Shown here one piece after another: positions 42,004 through 52,100 of a DNA stretch of 64,000 nucleotides (position 1 is the stretch's first letter; every line of letters begins with the position of its first letter). Location of the stretch: positions 1,426,001-1,490,000 of the forward strand of contig JACRPO010000009.1 of NCBI GenBank assembly GCA_016223165.1, in the 5' to 3' direction. Source of the DNA: Burkholderiales bacterium (lineage in GTDB: Bacteria; Pseudomonadota; Gammaproteobacteria; Burkholderiales; Burkholderiaceae_C). Under the pieces are notes generated by a model that had not been told where the DNA came from, did not search any database, and saw only the letters and a list, made by a program, of their open reading frames with translations. The position numbers and the translations under genes were made by a program.

Positions 42004-42151
42004 GGCGACCTCCCGTTTGCGGCTGCACCGTCGATCCATCCGGGCGCGAGGGCACCGCGCTCGCCGCAACGGCTCGGCGCAGTCGCTCGGCGCAGTGACG
42101 CCCGCGCTTCCGGACATCCGAGCCAGTTCATGCTCATGCTCATGCCCGTGC

Positions 42152-43249
42152 TCATGGCGCGCCCGCGCGGCCACGCAGCAGCGTCTCCGGATGGCGTTCC
42201 AGCATCTCGGCCAGCTCGCGCAGCGCCCGCGCCGCCTTCGACACGTCGGCGAGCGCACGGTCGGCCTGCAGGCGCAGGCTCGAATCGTCGCCCGCGGCGC
42301 CGCGCAGCGCGTCGGCCGCCGCTGCCACCGCATCGGCGCTGCGCTGCACCTGCGCCAGTGCGGCCACGCCGGCGCCCGAGAGCGCGCCCACCTGGCCCTG
42401 CACCTGCGAGGCCGCCGTGGCCACCTGCTGCGCCATCTGTTCGGCGCTGCGCGCCAGCTGCGAAGCGCTCTGCCCCACCGCACCGGCGGCGCGCTGGCCT
42501 TCGCCGAACGCGCCCTGCGCCGAGCGCGACAGCGGCGCCACCTCGCGCTCGATGCGCTCGGCCAGGCGCTGCAGCGATTGCGCCGCGTCGGCGGCGCGCG
42601 CAAGCAGCCGCGCCGGCTCCGGCCCGGCGAGCAACTGCCGCAACGACGCCGTGGTCGCCGAGAGGTCGCGCCCGATCTGCGCCAGGTCGAGCCCCTCGAG
42701 CTGCGCCTGCAGCGACTGCAGCTGCGAAGGCGCGGTCGGAATCACCGGCAGTTCCTTCGACCCGGGCCTGGCCGGCGCCATCACCGGCCCCGGCGCCGAG
42801 GCGGCCCCCGCACGCGCTGCGAGCGCGCGAGAAGGCTCGACATCGAGATCGACGTAGAGCTGCCCGGTGAGCAGGCTCTGCGTCGCCAGGCGCGCCACGA
42901 GCCCGCGGGCGACGAGCGCCGGCACGAGCCTGGCGCCCGAGTCGCCCGCCTCGGCCGCGCCGGGCCCGAGCAGGTTGCGCAACGCGGCGCGCTCGAACTC
43001 CGCCGTCACCGGTATCGCCACGCCGCCCGGCCCCGGGGGCGCCAGGTCGACGGCGGTGATCTGGCCCACGCGCACGCCGCGAAAGACCACCGCCGCCCCC
43101 ACCTGCAGCCCGTAGACCGAGGTGCCGAAGCGCATCAGCGCGCTCTCGCGCGCCACGAAGAAGTGGCCGCCGGCGAGCACCACCGCCAGCGCCAGCAGCG
43201 ACAGCCCCACCAGGGTGAAGAGGCCGACGCGCCACGCCGCGCCCTTCAT
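42152..43249 (-). CDS. MCE/MlaD-domain protein
   Basis: The start is ATG 43249. The 365-residue protein has one N-terminal membrane helix (VGLFTLVGLSLLALAVVLAGGHFFVA) and a single MCE domain (GLQVGAAVVFRGVRVGQITAVDL). A long Ala/Gln-rich coiled coil-prone C-terminal half follows. MCE proteins form hexameric channels that carry lipids between membranes. The long helical tail resembles the needle region of tube-forming MCE proteins rather than the short MlaD of E. coli. Confidence 0.85.
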   Translation of the reverse strand: MKGAAWRVGLFTLVGLSLLALAVVLAGGHFFVARESALMRFGTSVYGLQVGAAVVFRGVRVGQITAVDLAPPGPGGVAIPVTAEFERAALRNLLGPGAAEAGDSGARLVPALVARGLVARLATQSLLTGQLYVDLDVEPSRALAARAGAASAPGPVMAPARPGSKELPVIPTAPSQLQSLQAQLEGLDLAQIGRDLSATTASLRQLLAGPEPARLLARAADAAQSLQRLAERIEREVAPLSRSAQGAFGEGQRAAGAVGQSASQLARSAEQMAQQVATAASQVQGQVGALSGAGVAALAQVQRSADAVAAAADALRGAAGDDSSLRLQADRALADVSKAARALRELAEMLERHPETLLRGRAGAP

Positions 43250-43292
43250 CGTGGGGCCCTCGCGTCCGGCGCGCGGCCGTGCCAGCCCGCCT

Positions 43293-44129
43293 TCATGCCA
43301 CCACCCCGCGCTGCAGGAACGAGCGCACCTCGGCCGGCCCATGGGCGAGCAGCTCGCGCGGCGGTCCGAGGGCGGTCATCGTGTGGGCGAGGGGGTCGAG
43401 GTAGAGGGCACGGTCGGCAACGGCGAAGATGCTGGCGTTCTCGTGCGTCACCATCACCACCGCGGTGCCCAGATGGTGCCTCAGATTGAGTACCAGCTCG
43501 TCCAGCCGCGCCGCGTTGAGCGGATCGAGCCCCGAGCCGGGCTCGTCGAGGAAGAGAAGTTCGGGGTCGAGCGCGAGCGCGCGCGCCAGCGCGGCGCGCT
43601 TGCGCATGCCGCCCGAAAGCTGCGCCGGCATGAGGTCGAAGCCGCCGTCCAACCCCACGAGCGCGAGCTTGAAGCGGGCGCGCCGGCGCCGCTCGGCGGC
43701 CGGCAGCCGTGCGAAGAGACGCATCGGGAACATCACGTTCTCGCCCAGCGACATCGAGCTCCACAGCGCGCCGGCCTGGAACATGACGCCGAAGCGCCGG
43801 CGCAACGCCGCCAGCTCGGCGGGGTCGCCGCGATGCAGGTCGTGGCCGTCGTAGAGCACCTGTCCGGCCACCGGCCGCTCGAGCCCGACGAGATGGCGCA
43901 GCAGCGTGCTCTTGCCGCAGCCGCTCGGGCCCATCACCACCAGCACCTCGCCGCGGCGGACATCGAAGCCGAGCCCCGACTGCACGACGAGGTTGCCGGC
44001 GGCCACCGCGAGGCCGCGCACTTCGACGAGCGCGCGCGCATCGTGCGCCTCGGCGCCTGCCGCGGTTGCGGCGGCATCGGTCACACCCGACCCCTGGCCG
44101 GCCCCCGCTTCGCCCTCGATGCCCGCCAT
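43293..44129 (-). CDS. ABC transporter ATP-binding protein (MlaF-like)
   Basis: The start is ATG 44129, 5 bases after the permease stop at 44135. The 278-residue ATPase has Walker A GPSGCGKST, signature LSGGMRKR (the Mla-type form), Walker B LLFLDEP with GSGLDP, and a switch His in VTHE. It drives lipid movement with the MlaE-like permease. Confidence 0.9.
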   Translation of the reverse strand: MAGIEGEAGAGQGSGVTDAAATAAGAEAHDARALVEVRGLAVAAGNLVVQSGLGFDVRRGEVLVVMGPSGCGKSTLLRHLVGLERPVAGQVLYDGHDLHRGDPAELAALRRRFGVMFQAGALWSSMSLGENVMFPMRLFARLPAAERRRRARFKLALVGLDGGFDLMPAQLSGGMRKRAALARALALDPELLFLDEPGSGLDPLNAARLDELVLNLRHHLGTAVVMVTHENASIFAVADRALYLDPLAHTMTALGPPRELLAHGPAEVRSFLQRGVVA

Positions 44130-44134
44130 GTCGC

Positions 44135-45310
44135 TCAGTACCCGAGGATCGAGAAGACGACCGTCGTCACGCAGGCCGCGACGACCATCCACACCAGCCC
44201 CTTCACGACCGCGGTGGTGGTGGCCGCGCCCACGGCCTGCGCGCTGCGCCCGGCGTGCAGCCCTTCGCGGCAGCCGGCCAGCGCGATCAGCGCCACGTAC
44301 AACATCGCCTTGAAGAGGCCGATCGACAGGTGCGTGAAGTTGATCGCACGGCCGCTTTGCAGCAGGTACTCGAGGCTGCTGACGCCGTAGGTGCCCACCG
44401 CCGCCGGCCAGCCGGCCGCGATGCCGGCGAGCACGCCGCAGGCATAGAGGGCCGGCGTCATCAGCAGCAGCGCCAGCAGGCGCGGCAGCACGAGGTGGCC
44501 GATGGGGTCGACGCCGAGCACGCGCAGCGCATCGATCTCCTCGCCGGCCTTCATCGTCGCCAGCTGTGCGGCAAAGGCCGAGCCGATGCGCCCGGCGAGG
44601 ATGACGCCGGTCATCAGCCCGGCCAGCTCGCGCACCATGCCGACGGCGACGATGTCGGCGATGTAGCTCTGGCCGCCGATGCGCCCGAGCTGCGCGCCGC
44701 CCATGTAGGCCAGCATGAGCCCGACGAGGGCGCAGGTAAGCGCGACGATGGGCAGCGAGCGCGGGCCGGTCTCGTCGAGCTGGTGCAGCACCTCGGCGCC
44801 GCGCACGGCCGTGCGGCCGGTCAGCCAGCGCGCCAGCGCCAGCAGCACCTCGCCGAAGAAGGCCACCGTGACCACGGCCTCGTTGGTGCGCGGCAGGTCG
44901 ATCAGGCGGCGCGGCCGCGGCGCAGCGGGCGCGCTCGCCGCGGCGGCGGCATCGGCCTCGAGCACGGCAAGCTGCGGCGACGCGAGCGCGAGCACTTCCT
45001 GCAGGCCTTCGGGCAGCGCCTGCGCGGCCTGCAGGTCCAGGTGCACGCCGCGTGCCCTCAGCTCCTGCTGCAGGTCCCACAGCCGCGCCGCGAGCGCGAT
45101 GTCCCAGCTCGCCAGCGCCGCGGCCTGCAGCGCCACCGTGCTGTCGCGCCGCAGGTCGGGCGGCGGCGCCGGCCAGGCCGCCGTGCCCGCGCCGGCCCGC
45201 CAGTCGCCGGCGAGCTGCAGCGCCCAAGCGCCGCCGTCGCGCACCCAGGCGCAGCGCGGCAAGGCGGCGCCCGGCGCACCCACCGGCGCCGGCAGTGTCA
45301 TCGCCGACAT
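44135..45310 (-). CDS. MlaE-like permease with N-terminal STAS-like extension
   Basis: The start is ATG 45310 (or 45301) and the product is 391 residues. The N-terminal 130 residues look like a STAS/MlaB-type domain (WALQLAGDWRAGAG...LDLQAAQALPEGLQEVLALAS). The MlaE domain follows, with AYMGGAQLGRIGGQSYIADIVAVGMVRELAGLMTGVILAGRIGSAFAAQLATMKAGEEIDALRVLG. The fusion replaces a separate MlaB gene. It heads the four-gene operon and diverges from the oxidoreductase gene at 45478. Confidence 0.9.
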   Translation of the reverse strand: MSAMTLPAPVGAPGAALPRCAWVRDGGAWALQLAGDWRAGAGTAAWPAPPPDLRRDSTVALQAAALASWDIALAARLWDLQQELRARGVHLDLQAAQALPEGLQEVLALASPQLAVLEADAAAAASAPAAPRPRRLIDLPRTNEAVVTVAFFGEVLLALARWLTGRTAVRGAEVLHQLDETGPRSLPIVALTCALVGLMLAYMGGAQLGRIGGQSYIADIVAVGMVRELAGLMTGVILAGRIGSAFAAQLATMKAGEEIDALRVLGVDPIGHLVLPRLLALLLMTPALYACGVLAGIAAGWPAAVGTYGVSSLEYLLQSGRAINFTHLSIGLFKAMLYVALIALAGCREGLHAGRSAQAVGAATTTAVVKGLVWMVVAACVTTVVFSILGY

Positions 45311-45477
45311 CAGGAAGGGGTCGCGGAAGCGGACATCCGGCAATGATGGCGCCAACCGCGCCCCGGGCCGCGTGGGGTGGGCATCGGCAAAGGGATAAGG
45401 TGCGGCCACCGTAATGCGCTGCGGCGCCGGCGCGACACCTCGAAGCGCCCACGCCCGCCGCGGCAAGGAGAACCTCG

Positions 45478-46971
45478 ATGCAGACCCTGGATGTCGATGT
45501 CGCGATCATCGGCGCCGGCACCGCCGGCATGACCGCCTATCGCGGCGCCCGTGCCCACACCGACCGCCTCGTCGTCATCGAGGACGGCCCCTACGGCACG
45601 ACCTGCGCGCGCGTCGGCTGCATGCCGAGCAAGCTGCTCATCGCGGCGGCCGAGGCGGCGCACGGCGTCGCCCATGCCGGCCGTTTCGGCATCGCGGCCG
45701 GCCCGCCCCGGATCGACGGCCGCGCGGTGATGCAGCGCGTGAAGAGCGAGCGCGACCGCTTCGTCGGCTTCGTCGTCGAAGCGGTCGAGGCGTGGCCGCC
45801 GGCGCACCGCCTGCGCGGCCGCGCCCGCTTCGTCGATGCGCACACGCTGCAGGTGGGTGAGCCGGACCAGCCGGAAGGGCACACGCGCGTGCGCGCCGGG
45901 CGCATCGTCATCGCCACCGGCTCACGCCCGGCGGTGCCCGAGGCCTGGCGGCGCGCCGCCGGTGCGCGCCTCATCGTCAACGACGACGTCTTCGCGTGGG
46001 ACGACCTGCCCGCCTCGGTGGCCGTGCTCGGCACCGGCGTCATCGGCCTGGAGCTGGCGCAGGCGCTGCACCGCCTGGGCGTGCGTGTGCGGCTCTACGG
46101 CCGCGGCGCTCCGGCTCGCGGGCTGGGGCCGCTCACCGACCCGGTGCTGCGGGCCTTGTCATCCGAGATCTTCGCGCGCGAACTGCCGTTGACCCTGGCC
46201 TGGCGCCATCTCGAGGTGCAAGGGCGCGGCGAAGGCGTGCTCGTCAAGAGCGTCGACGGCGAAGCGCGGGCCCACGAAGAGGCCTTCGACTGGCTGCTCG
46301 CCGCCGTCGGCCGCCGTCCCAACGTCGACGGCCTCGGCCTCGAACGGACCGGCATCGCACTCGACGACGCCGGTGTGCCCGTGCACGACCGGCGTACCGG
46401 CCAGACCGAGGCCGCCGCGGGCAGTGGCGCAGGCCCGAGCCCGATCTTCATCGCCGGCGACGCCGCCGACGAACGGCCGCTGCTGCACGAAGCCGCGGAC
46501 GAAGGCCGCATCGCCGGCGACAACGCCGGGCGCTGGCCCGACACTCGCGTGCGCCCGCGGCGCGCGCCGCTGGCGGTGGTCTTCAGCGACCCGCAGATCA
46601 TGATCGCCGGCGCGAGCCATGCCGAGCTGCTCGCCGCCGGCACGCGCTTCGCCACCGGCGAGGTCTCGTTCGAGGACCAGGGCCGCAGCCGCGTGATCGG
46701 CCGCAACCAGGGCGCCCTGCGCGTCTACGCCGAGCACGGCAGCGGCCGCTTCGTCGGCGCCGAGATGCTCGGCCCGGCCGCCGAGCATCTCGGCCACCTG
46801 CTGGCGTGGAGCGTGCAGCGCGGCGACACCGTGCAGGCGATGCTCGACAGCCCCTTCTATCACCCGGTGATCGAGGAGGGGCTGCGCACCGCGCTGCGCC
46901 ACCTGCAGCACGAACTGCGCATGGGGCCGGTACCGGTGGAACACTGCCTGGATTGCGGGCCGGGGGCCTGA
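45478..46971 (+). CDS. Dihydrolipoyl dehydrogenase-like FAD disulfide oxidoreductase
   Basis: The 497-residue flavoprotein has the FAD motif IIGAGTAGMTAYRGA, the redox disulfide CARVGC (Cys43, Cys48), an NAD-binding GTGVIGLELAQAL, and a C-terminal active-site His in FYHPVIEEGLRTAL. It is a class I pyridine nucleotide disulfide oxidoreductase. No pyruvate or 2-oxoglutarate dehydrogenase genes are next to it, so its partner protein is not shown. The Shine-Dalgarno AAGGAGAA is close upstream of ATG 45478. Confidence 0.9.
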   Translation: MQTLDVDVAIIGAGTAGMTAYRGARAHTDRLVVIEDGPYGTTCARVGCMPSKLLIAAAEAAHGVAHAGRFGIAAGPPRIDGRAVMQRVKSERDRFVGFVVEAVEAWPPAHRLRGRARFVDAHTLQVGEPDQPEGHTRVRAGRIVIATGSRPAVPEAWRRAAGARLIVNDDVFAWDDLPASVAVLGTGVIGLELAQALHRLGVRVRLYGRGAPARGLGPLTDPVLRALSSEIFARELPLTLAWRHLEVQGRGEGVLVKSVDGEARAHEEAFDWLLAAVGRRPNVDGLGLERTGIALDDAGVPVHDRRTGQTEAAAGSGAGPSPIFIAGDAADERPLLHEAADEGRIAGDNAGRWPDTRVRPRRAPLAVVFSDPQIMIAGASHAELLAAGTRFATGEVSFEDQGRSRVIGRNQGALRVYAEHGSGRFVGAEMLGPAAEHLGHLLAWSVQRGDTVQAMLDSPFYHPVIEEGLRTALRHLQHELRMGPVPVEHCLDCGPGA

Positions 46972-46982
46972 ATCCGCTTCGC

Positions 46983-47024
46983 GATCGATCGATCAGAGGA
47001 TCGATCAGAAGATCGATCGACCAG
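46983..47024. repeat. GATCGATC-containing short repeats
   Basis: Near-identical units CGATCGATCAGA, GGATCGATCAGA and AGATCGATCGAC follow one another after the oxidoreductase stop. GATCGATC is self-complementary, so the array can fold on both strands. It lies in an 86-base convergent gap. Confidence 0.6.
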
Positions 47025-47057
47025 AAGCCGGCCTGAGAAGCCTGTTTGATCGACCTC

Positions 47058-47531
47058 TCATGGTGCACAAACGAACTGGTCCGGATTCGCAGTGGAACGC
47101 GGCCGCTTGTGCGAGCTGGGGCAGCGCCACGCGTCCGGCATGCGTGTCCCTGGCACCGCGGCCACGCAAACCAGTCCCGGCGATGCGCGCCGCTTCGACC
47201 AAGGTGGCGGCGGTGCCTGCAGGAAGCCATCGGGACAGTCGCCTTGCTGGATGTCGGACGGCTGCACGGGCGGTTGACGGCAGGTGTCTGCGCCGCTGCA
47301 TTCGCGGGCGGCCAGCTTGCATCGGGTCATTTCCCTTTCGCAGGCGCGAAGGCACTGGGCGTGCGCGCCGGTGTCCGTCTGCCGGCAGGCGCTCTTGCAG
47401 GCTTCGAGATCGGCGTAGCACGCCGCGCTCCCGGCCAGCGCGCCCGTCACCCATGCCGCGGCCGTCACGGCCGCCAGGGCTGCCGGCAGAAGGGGGCGCA
47501 GGAAGCGGCGCAACGTCATGGTGGCGCTCAT
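47058..47531 (-). CDS. Secreted cysteine-rich protein
   Basis: The start is ATG 47531, overlapping the stop of the upstream gene (ATGA). The 157-residue product has a signal peptide (LRRFLRPLLPAALAAVTAAAWVTGALA). The mature part has many Cys, clustered early (SAACYADLEACKSACRQTDTG, RACEREMTRC, RECSGADTC), suggesting disulfides. No family is recognised. It is translationally linked to the next secreted gene. Confidence 0.6.
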   Translation of the reverse strand: MSATMTLRRFLRPLLPAALAAVTAAAWVTGALAGSAACYADLEACKSACRQTDTGAHAQCLRACEREMTRCKLAARECSGADTCRQPPVQPSDIQQGDCPDGFLQAPPPPWSKRRASPGLVCVAAVPGTRMPDAWRCPSSHKRPRSTANPDQFVCAP

Positions 47532-48070
47532 GGCGTCTTGGGGAGCCGGCAATGGAACATGCCGATGCCGCGGTTCATCGCCAGCCCGGGCGGACAAGCT
47601 GCGTCGGCCGGGATCTCGCCGCCGCCCCAGCACTTGTAGGCGCCCGCCGGGTTCGGCTTGTATTCGAGCGCCCAGTCCCCCGGGCATTTGAGCTTTTCCA
47701 TTTCGGCCGCAGACGGCCGGTAGGTCCCCACGATCTGCGGCTCCGTGGTGACCGCGCGATTGCGCCTCTTCTTCGGCACATCGCAGGTGTAGACCTCGTC
47801 GCCGCCGAATCGCTCCATGCCGAATTCGAGACCTGCACCGGCACTGGCGCAGGTCTGCTCGAACCTCCGCAGCACTGCGGGCTGCGACCCGAGGCTCGGA
47901 CCCCGACCGCGCAGGCACTGAAAACCGCCCGGTGCGACCGGTGAGTAGCGGGCATTCGGCGGATAGGGTTCGGGACAAGGCGATGCCGCAAACGCCGGCA
48001 GCGACGCCGTCAGCAGCGCCGCCATGGCGAGACGACACAGGGACGGGGACTTGCGCAGGGAAATGCTCAT
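47528..48070 (-). CDS. Secreted cysteine-containing protein
   Basis: The start is ATG 48070; the track ORF is longer. The 180-residue product has a signal peptide (RLAMAALLTASLPAFA) and paired cysteines (SPCPEP, FQCLRG, QTCASA, YTCDVP, KLKCPGDW, YKCWGGG, AACPPG, FHCRLP). Three similar W/G-rich cysteine motifs suggest an internal repeat. Function unknown. It overlaps the next secreted gene by 4 bases and lies 115 bases from the third. Confidence 0.6.
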   Translation of the reverse strand: MSISLRKSPSLCRLAMAALLTASLPAFAASPCPEPYPPNARYSPVAPGGFQCLRGRGPSLGSQPAVLRRFEQTCASAGAGLEFGMERFGGDEVYTCDVPKKRRNRAVTTEPQIVGTYRPSAAEMEKLKCPGDWALEYKPNPAGAYKCWGGGEIPADAACPPGLAMNRGIGMFHCRLPKTP

Positions 48071-48185
48071 GGTTGACGTCTCACGCAGAGGGAGGAGAGG
48101 GAAGGGAGAGGAAGTGGAAGGGAAGTGCGGCCGCTGTTGGAGTCGAGAAACGAAACGCTGCAAGGGCGTGCGCGCGCCAAGGCGA

Positions 48186-49016
48186 TCAGCGGCACACCTG
48201 CCGCGTGTCGATGTAGGTGCGCCCGCCCGTGTGGTACCAGGAAGTCTCCGATCTGCAAGTCCGCGCGCTTCGTTGCGTCTCGGCGATGGGGCGACGAGCC
48301 GCCTCTTCGGCCTGCGCCAAGTACTCCTGCAGGCCTGGAATCTTCGGCATCACATCGCGCAGGAGGGCCTCGTGGCGCGGCCGCGCCAGCACCTTCTTGA
48401 ACAAGGCCTTGGCAGCGTCGATGTCCCTCGGACGGCCGCGTCCGCCGAGGTAGATGTCGAACAGCCGGCCTGTCGCCTCACCGGGATCGAGCGAGCCGGC
48501 CGGCGTGGTGGGCGCATAGTCCACGGCACGCTCCAGCCAGTAGACGCCGCGTTCGACGCTGGCGCTGCTCGGCTTGCCCTCGAGGTGGGCGTTCGCGATG
48601 CGCATCGCGGCAGAGCCATAGCTCCAGCGTTTCGCCGCTTCTTCCAGCAGCGCCAGCGCACGTTCGCGGTCCGCCGCCGCGCTCCGGTTGGCCAGCAGAC
48701 GCACGGCGAGGCCCTCGTGCGCGACCTTGGCAATCTCCTCGAAGCGGCTGCGCAGCCCAGCCTCGAGCAGGCAGGCGGTGACGCCGGCGTCGTAGGCCGG
48801 CAGGTCCTGCTTGTCGAGATGGGCCCGCGCCACTCCGCGCAGGACCTCCGTCTCGCAGGTCTCGCATCGAGCATCGGTGGCCTGGCGGTACCAGCGGTCG
48901 CTGCTCCACTGCCCTGGCGCGACACGCTTGAACTCCTCGTCACAGACGGCTCGCGCGTCCGATGCAAGGCCGAGAAGCACCGACACGACGATGCCAAGAA
49001 GGGGGCGACGACTCAT
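48186..49016 (-). CDS. Secreted protein with Sel1/TPR-like helices
   Basis: The 276-residue protein starts at ATG 49016 with AAAGGAA upstream. It has a signal peptide (GIVVSVLLGLASDARA), an early Cys cluster (ARCETCETEVL), and a helical body (ALALLEEAAKRWSYGSAAMRIANAHLEGKPS, GVYWLERAVDYAP) that looks like Sel1-type repeats. Two cysteines lie near the C-terminus. Such proteins are often envelope scaffolds. It is upstream of the two cysteine-rich genes on the same strand, likely one operon. Confidence 0.65.
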   Translation of the reverse strand: MSRRPLLGIVVSVLLGLASDARAVCDEEFKRVAPGQWSSDRWYRQATDARCETCETEVLRGVARAHLDKQDLPAYDAGVTACLLEAGLRSRFEEIAKVAHEGLAVRLLANRSAAADRERALALLEEAAKRWSYGSAAMRIANAHLEGKPSSASVERGVYWLERAVDYAPTTPAGSLDPGEATGRLFDIYLGGRGRPRDIDAAKALFKKVLARPRHEALLRDVMPKIPGLQEYLAQAEEAARRPIAETQRSARTCRSETSWYHTGGRTYIDTRQVCR

Positions 49017-49189
49017 GATTCCTTTGGGGTGCGCGAACTGCCGCGCGGCCTGAGGGCCAGCCGGCAGCGCCGCATCGGGGCTGACCGTCGATGACGATAG
49101 GCATGCAGCGTCACGCGGGCGTCACGCCGGCTGCGGCCGGGCGAAGGACGAGCCGTCGAGCCCACCCGCATTCCGGGGGGCGAGCAGGA

Positions 49190-52100
49190 TCAGGCCGACT
49201 CGGCCACGCGCGCGGTGAGGATGGCGCGGTTGACGGCGTTGACGTGCAGGTAGCTGTGCCGGAAGGGCTCGGGCACGTTCGGCAGGGCCGTGTCCATGAT
49301 CCAGTCGCGCGCCCGCCGCCAGGCTTCGGCGGCCTCCTGCGACCTGCCGGCGGCGGCGTAGACCTGTGACACGGTCCACCAGACCACAGGCACCGAGACC
49401 GAGGTGGACTGCGCCGCACTCGTCAGCTCCGCGAGCTCTGTCGCCAGCGGCAGCGCTTCTTCACCGCGCCCGAGCTGAAGCAGGAGGTCGCAGGTCCGCT
49501 GCAGCGCGGGTCGCAACTGGTACACGTACGCCTTGACGGACCGAGCCTCGCGCAAGACCTCGCGCGCGATCGGCAGCCCCTCCTCGGGCGGCAGCACGAT
49601 GGCCAGTTCGCTGCGCAGCACGACGCGGTAGCCCTGCATGCCCTCGGCTTCGATCACCTGCTGGGCGTCGCGCACCAGAGCCGCCGACGCCTCGCGCGGC
49701 AGCCCGGTCACGCGGGCGCGGGTGAGCAGCCAGGCGGCGCGGATCGACGGCGCTGCGTCGGCCGGTGGCGCCTCCTGCAGCAGCCGCACGGCACGCGCGT
49801 TCTGGCCGAGGTTCCAGTAGACGATGGCCAGCTCGCAGCGCGAGAGGGTCGTCAGCGTATATCCGGGCTCCTGGCCATGCGCGGCAATCGTCTCCTCCAG
49901 CAAGGCGATCGCATCGCCGAAGCGGCCCAGCGCCCGGTACTGCCGTGCCAGACCCATGCCGTGCTGATGCGGCATCACCTTCATGCCGAGCCTGGCGTGC
50001 AGCCGGCGGGCCTGTTCATAGTGGCCCGTGGAGACCACCAGCTGTTCGAGCATGAACCTGGCCCATGCCAGGTGCACGTGGGCATCGTGCACCGCGGCCC
50101 AGTCCTGGCGCGCGGTCGCCTGCCGAAGCGCCGCTTCGGCGAGATCCACGGCGCGCTGCGAATCGTCGCCGACGATCAGTGCGGCGGCGAAATCGATCAG
50201 CGCCGGCGCCGACCCGGCGCCCGGTGCCTGCAGCAGGGCGGGCGCGTGCCGGGCCACGAGCGCCTTGGCCTCGTCGGAGCGGTTCAATCGCGACAGCGCA
50301 CGCACCGCCTGCCGCGTGCAGGCCAGCTCGACCTCACTGTCGCCCGCCTGGCTGGCGAGCGAGCCGCCCTGCTGCGCGGCGTCGAGCGCCGGCTGGTCGC
50401 GGAGGTTGGCAGTTTCGAGCATGGCCCGGGCCAGCCAGGCGCGTGCCTGCTGGCTGGTTCCGCAGGCGGTGGCGAGCAGCGCGTCGCACCGCTGCGCCAG
50501 GACGCCGAACGGTTCGATCGACTGCACCGCCAGCCAGTGCAGCCAGCGGGTCTCGAAGACTTCACGCTGCCATGGCGAAGATATGGCGTCGTCATCGGCC
50601 GGCGCGGCCTCGGCGTCGTCGCCGATCGGATGCAACTCCGATCCGGGCGGTGGCTTCAGGTGAGCCAGGCAGTCCAGGGCCAATTCCAGGCAGCGTGCTT
50701 CCTCGCCTCGGTTGGAGAGCCTTCGCGCGTCGTCGGCGCCGCGGCGCAACGCGTCGGCCGCCTCGCGCCAGCGCCGCGCTGCCAGCCAGTGATCGGCCAG
50801 CACCGTGGCCGCCACCGGTCGTGCCTGCAGCGCCTCGGCCACCTGCGCGTGCAGCGCCTGGCGGATGGCGGTCGGAAGCTGGCGCAGCGCGGCTTCGGCG
50901 ATGAGATCGTGCGGGAATCCGGCTTCGCTGAGGAGTTGTGCCGCCTCCAGCTCGAACCAGGCCGGTGCGAGGTCGACCACGCTGACGTGCAGCACCTGCG
51001 CCGCGAGATCGGCATCGAACTGCTGCCCCGCCACCGCGGCCAGTCGCACCAGCCGCATGGCCTCGCCGCCGAGCAGCGCGAAGCGTTGTTCGATCAGGCG
51101 CCCGACCCTGGGCGGCAATGGCAGAGCGTGCCCGGCCTGCGGGCGCGCATCGAAGCGCATCGGGCCCGAGGCCTCCAGCCCTGCGCTGAGCGTCTGCAGC
51201 AGGAACAGCGGATTGCCGCCGGTGTGTCGTGCCAATGCCGGCGCCCAGGCCGCACCATCGAGCGACGGCAGTTCCAGCGACGCGATCAGCGCGCGCACGT
51301 CCTGCACGTCCAGGGGCTCGAGCGGCAAGTGCGTGATCTCGGCCTCCCACTGGCGCAGTGACGCAGGCATCTCACCGGTGCGCGAGGCCAGCAGCCAGGT
51401 CGCACATGCGCCCGGCGCGGCGTCGGCGCCCTGGCCGGCCAGCGGCAACAGCAAGGCCAGCGAGGCGTGGTCGGCGAAGTGCAGGTCATCGACCGCCAGC
51501 AGCGCCAGGCCGCGGCTGGCGCAGCCGCGCAGCGTGGCCTCCACGGCCCATGCGAGCCGCACGGGGGCGAGCGCCCCATCCGGTGCGGTGCCCAGTTCGG
51601 GCAGCAGGCGCGCCAGCTCGGCGCGCACCGAAGCGTCTTCGTTCTCCCCAACCGGCATCGCCCCGTGGTGCGCCAGCGCAGCGCGCAGCAGCCGCGCCAG
51701 CACGACGTAGGGCTGGTGCTCGTCGCCGGGCCGTGCGCCGACACTGACGGCATGGCCTGCGGCGGCAACGAACTCGCCGATCAGCCGCGACTTGCCGATG
51801 CCTGCTTCGCCGCTGATGAGCACAGTGCCGCGACGGGCGTGGGCGCGCAGCAGGTGCTGCCATACGCCGTCCCGGCCGACCAGCAGCGGCGGGCGAAGCA
51901 GCGCCGCCGACATGCTCGCGTTGCCCCGGGGCGGGCGGCCCGCTTCGACCAACCGGCGCAGGGCCTGCGTCTCCTCGCCGGGCGCGACGCCGAGTTCGGC
52001 GCGCAGCAACTGCTCGCAGCGTTCGTATGCCGCCAGCGCGGCGGCGCGGTCGCCGCAGACGTGGTGCAGGCGCATCAGGCGGCGGTGTGCGCTCTCCGCC

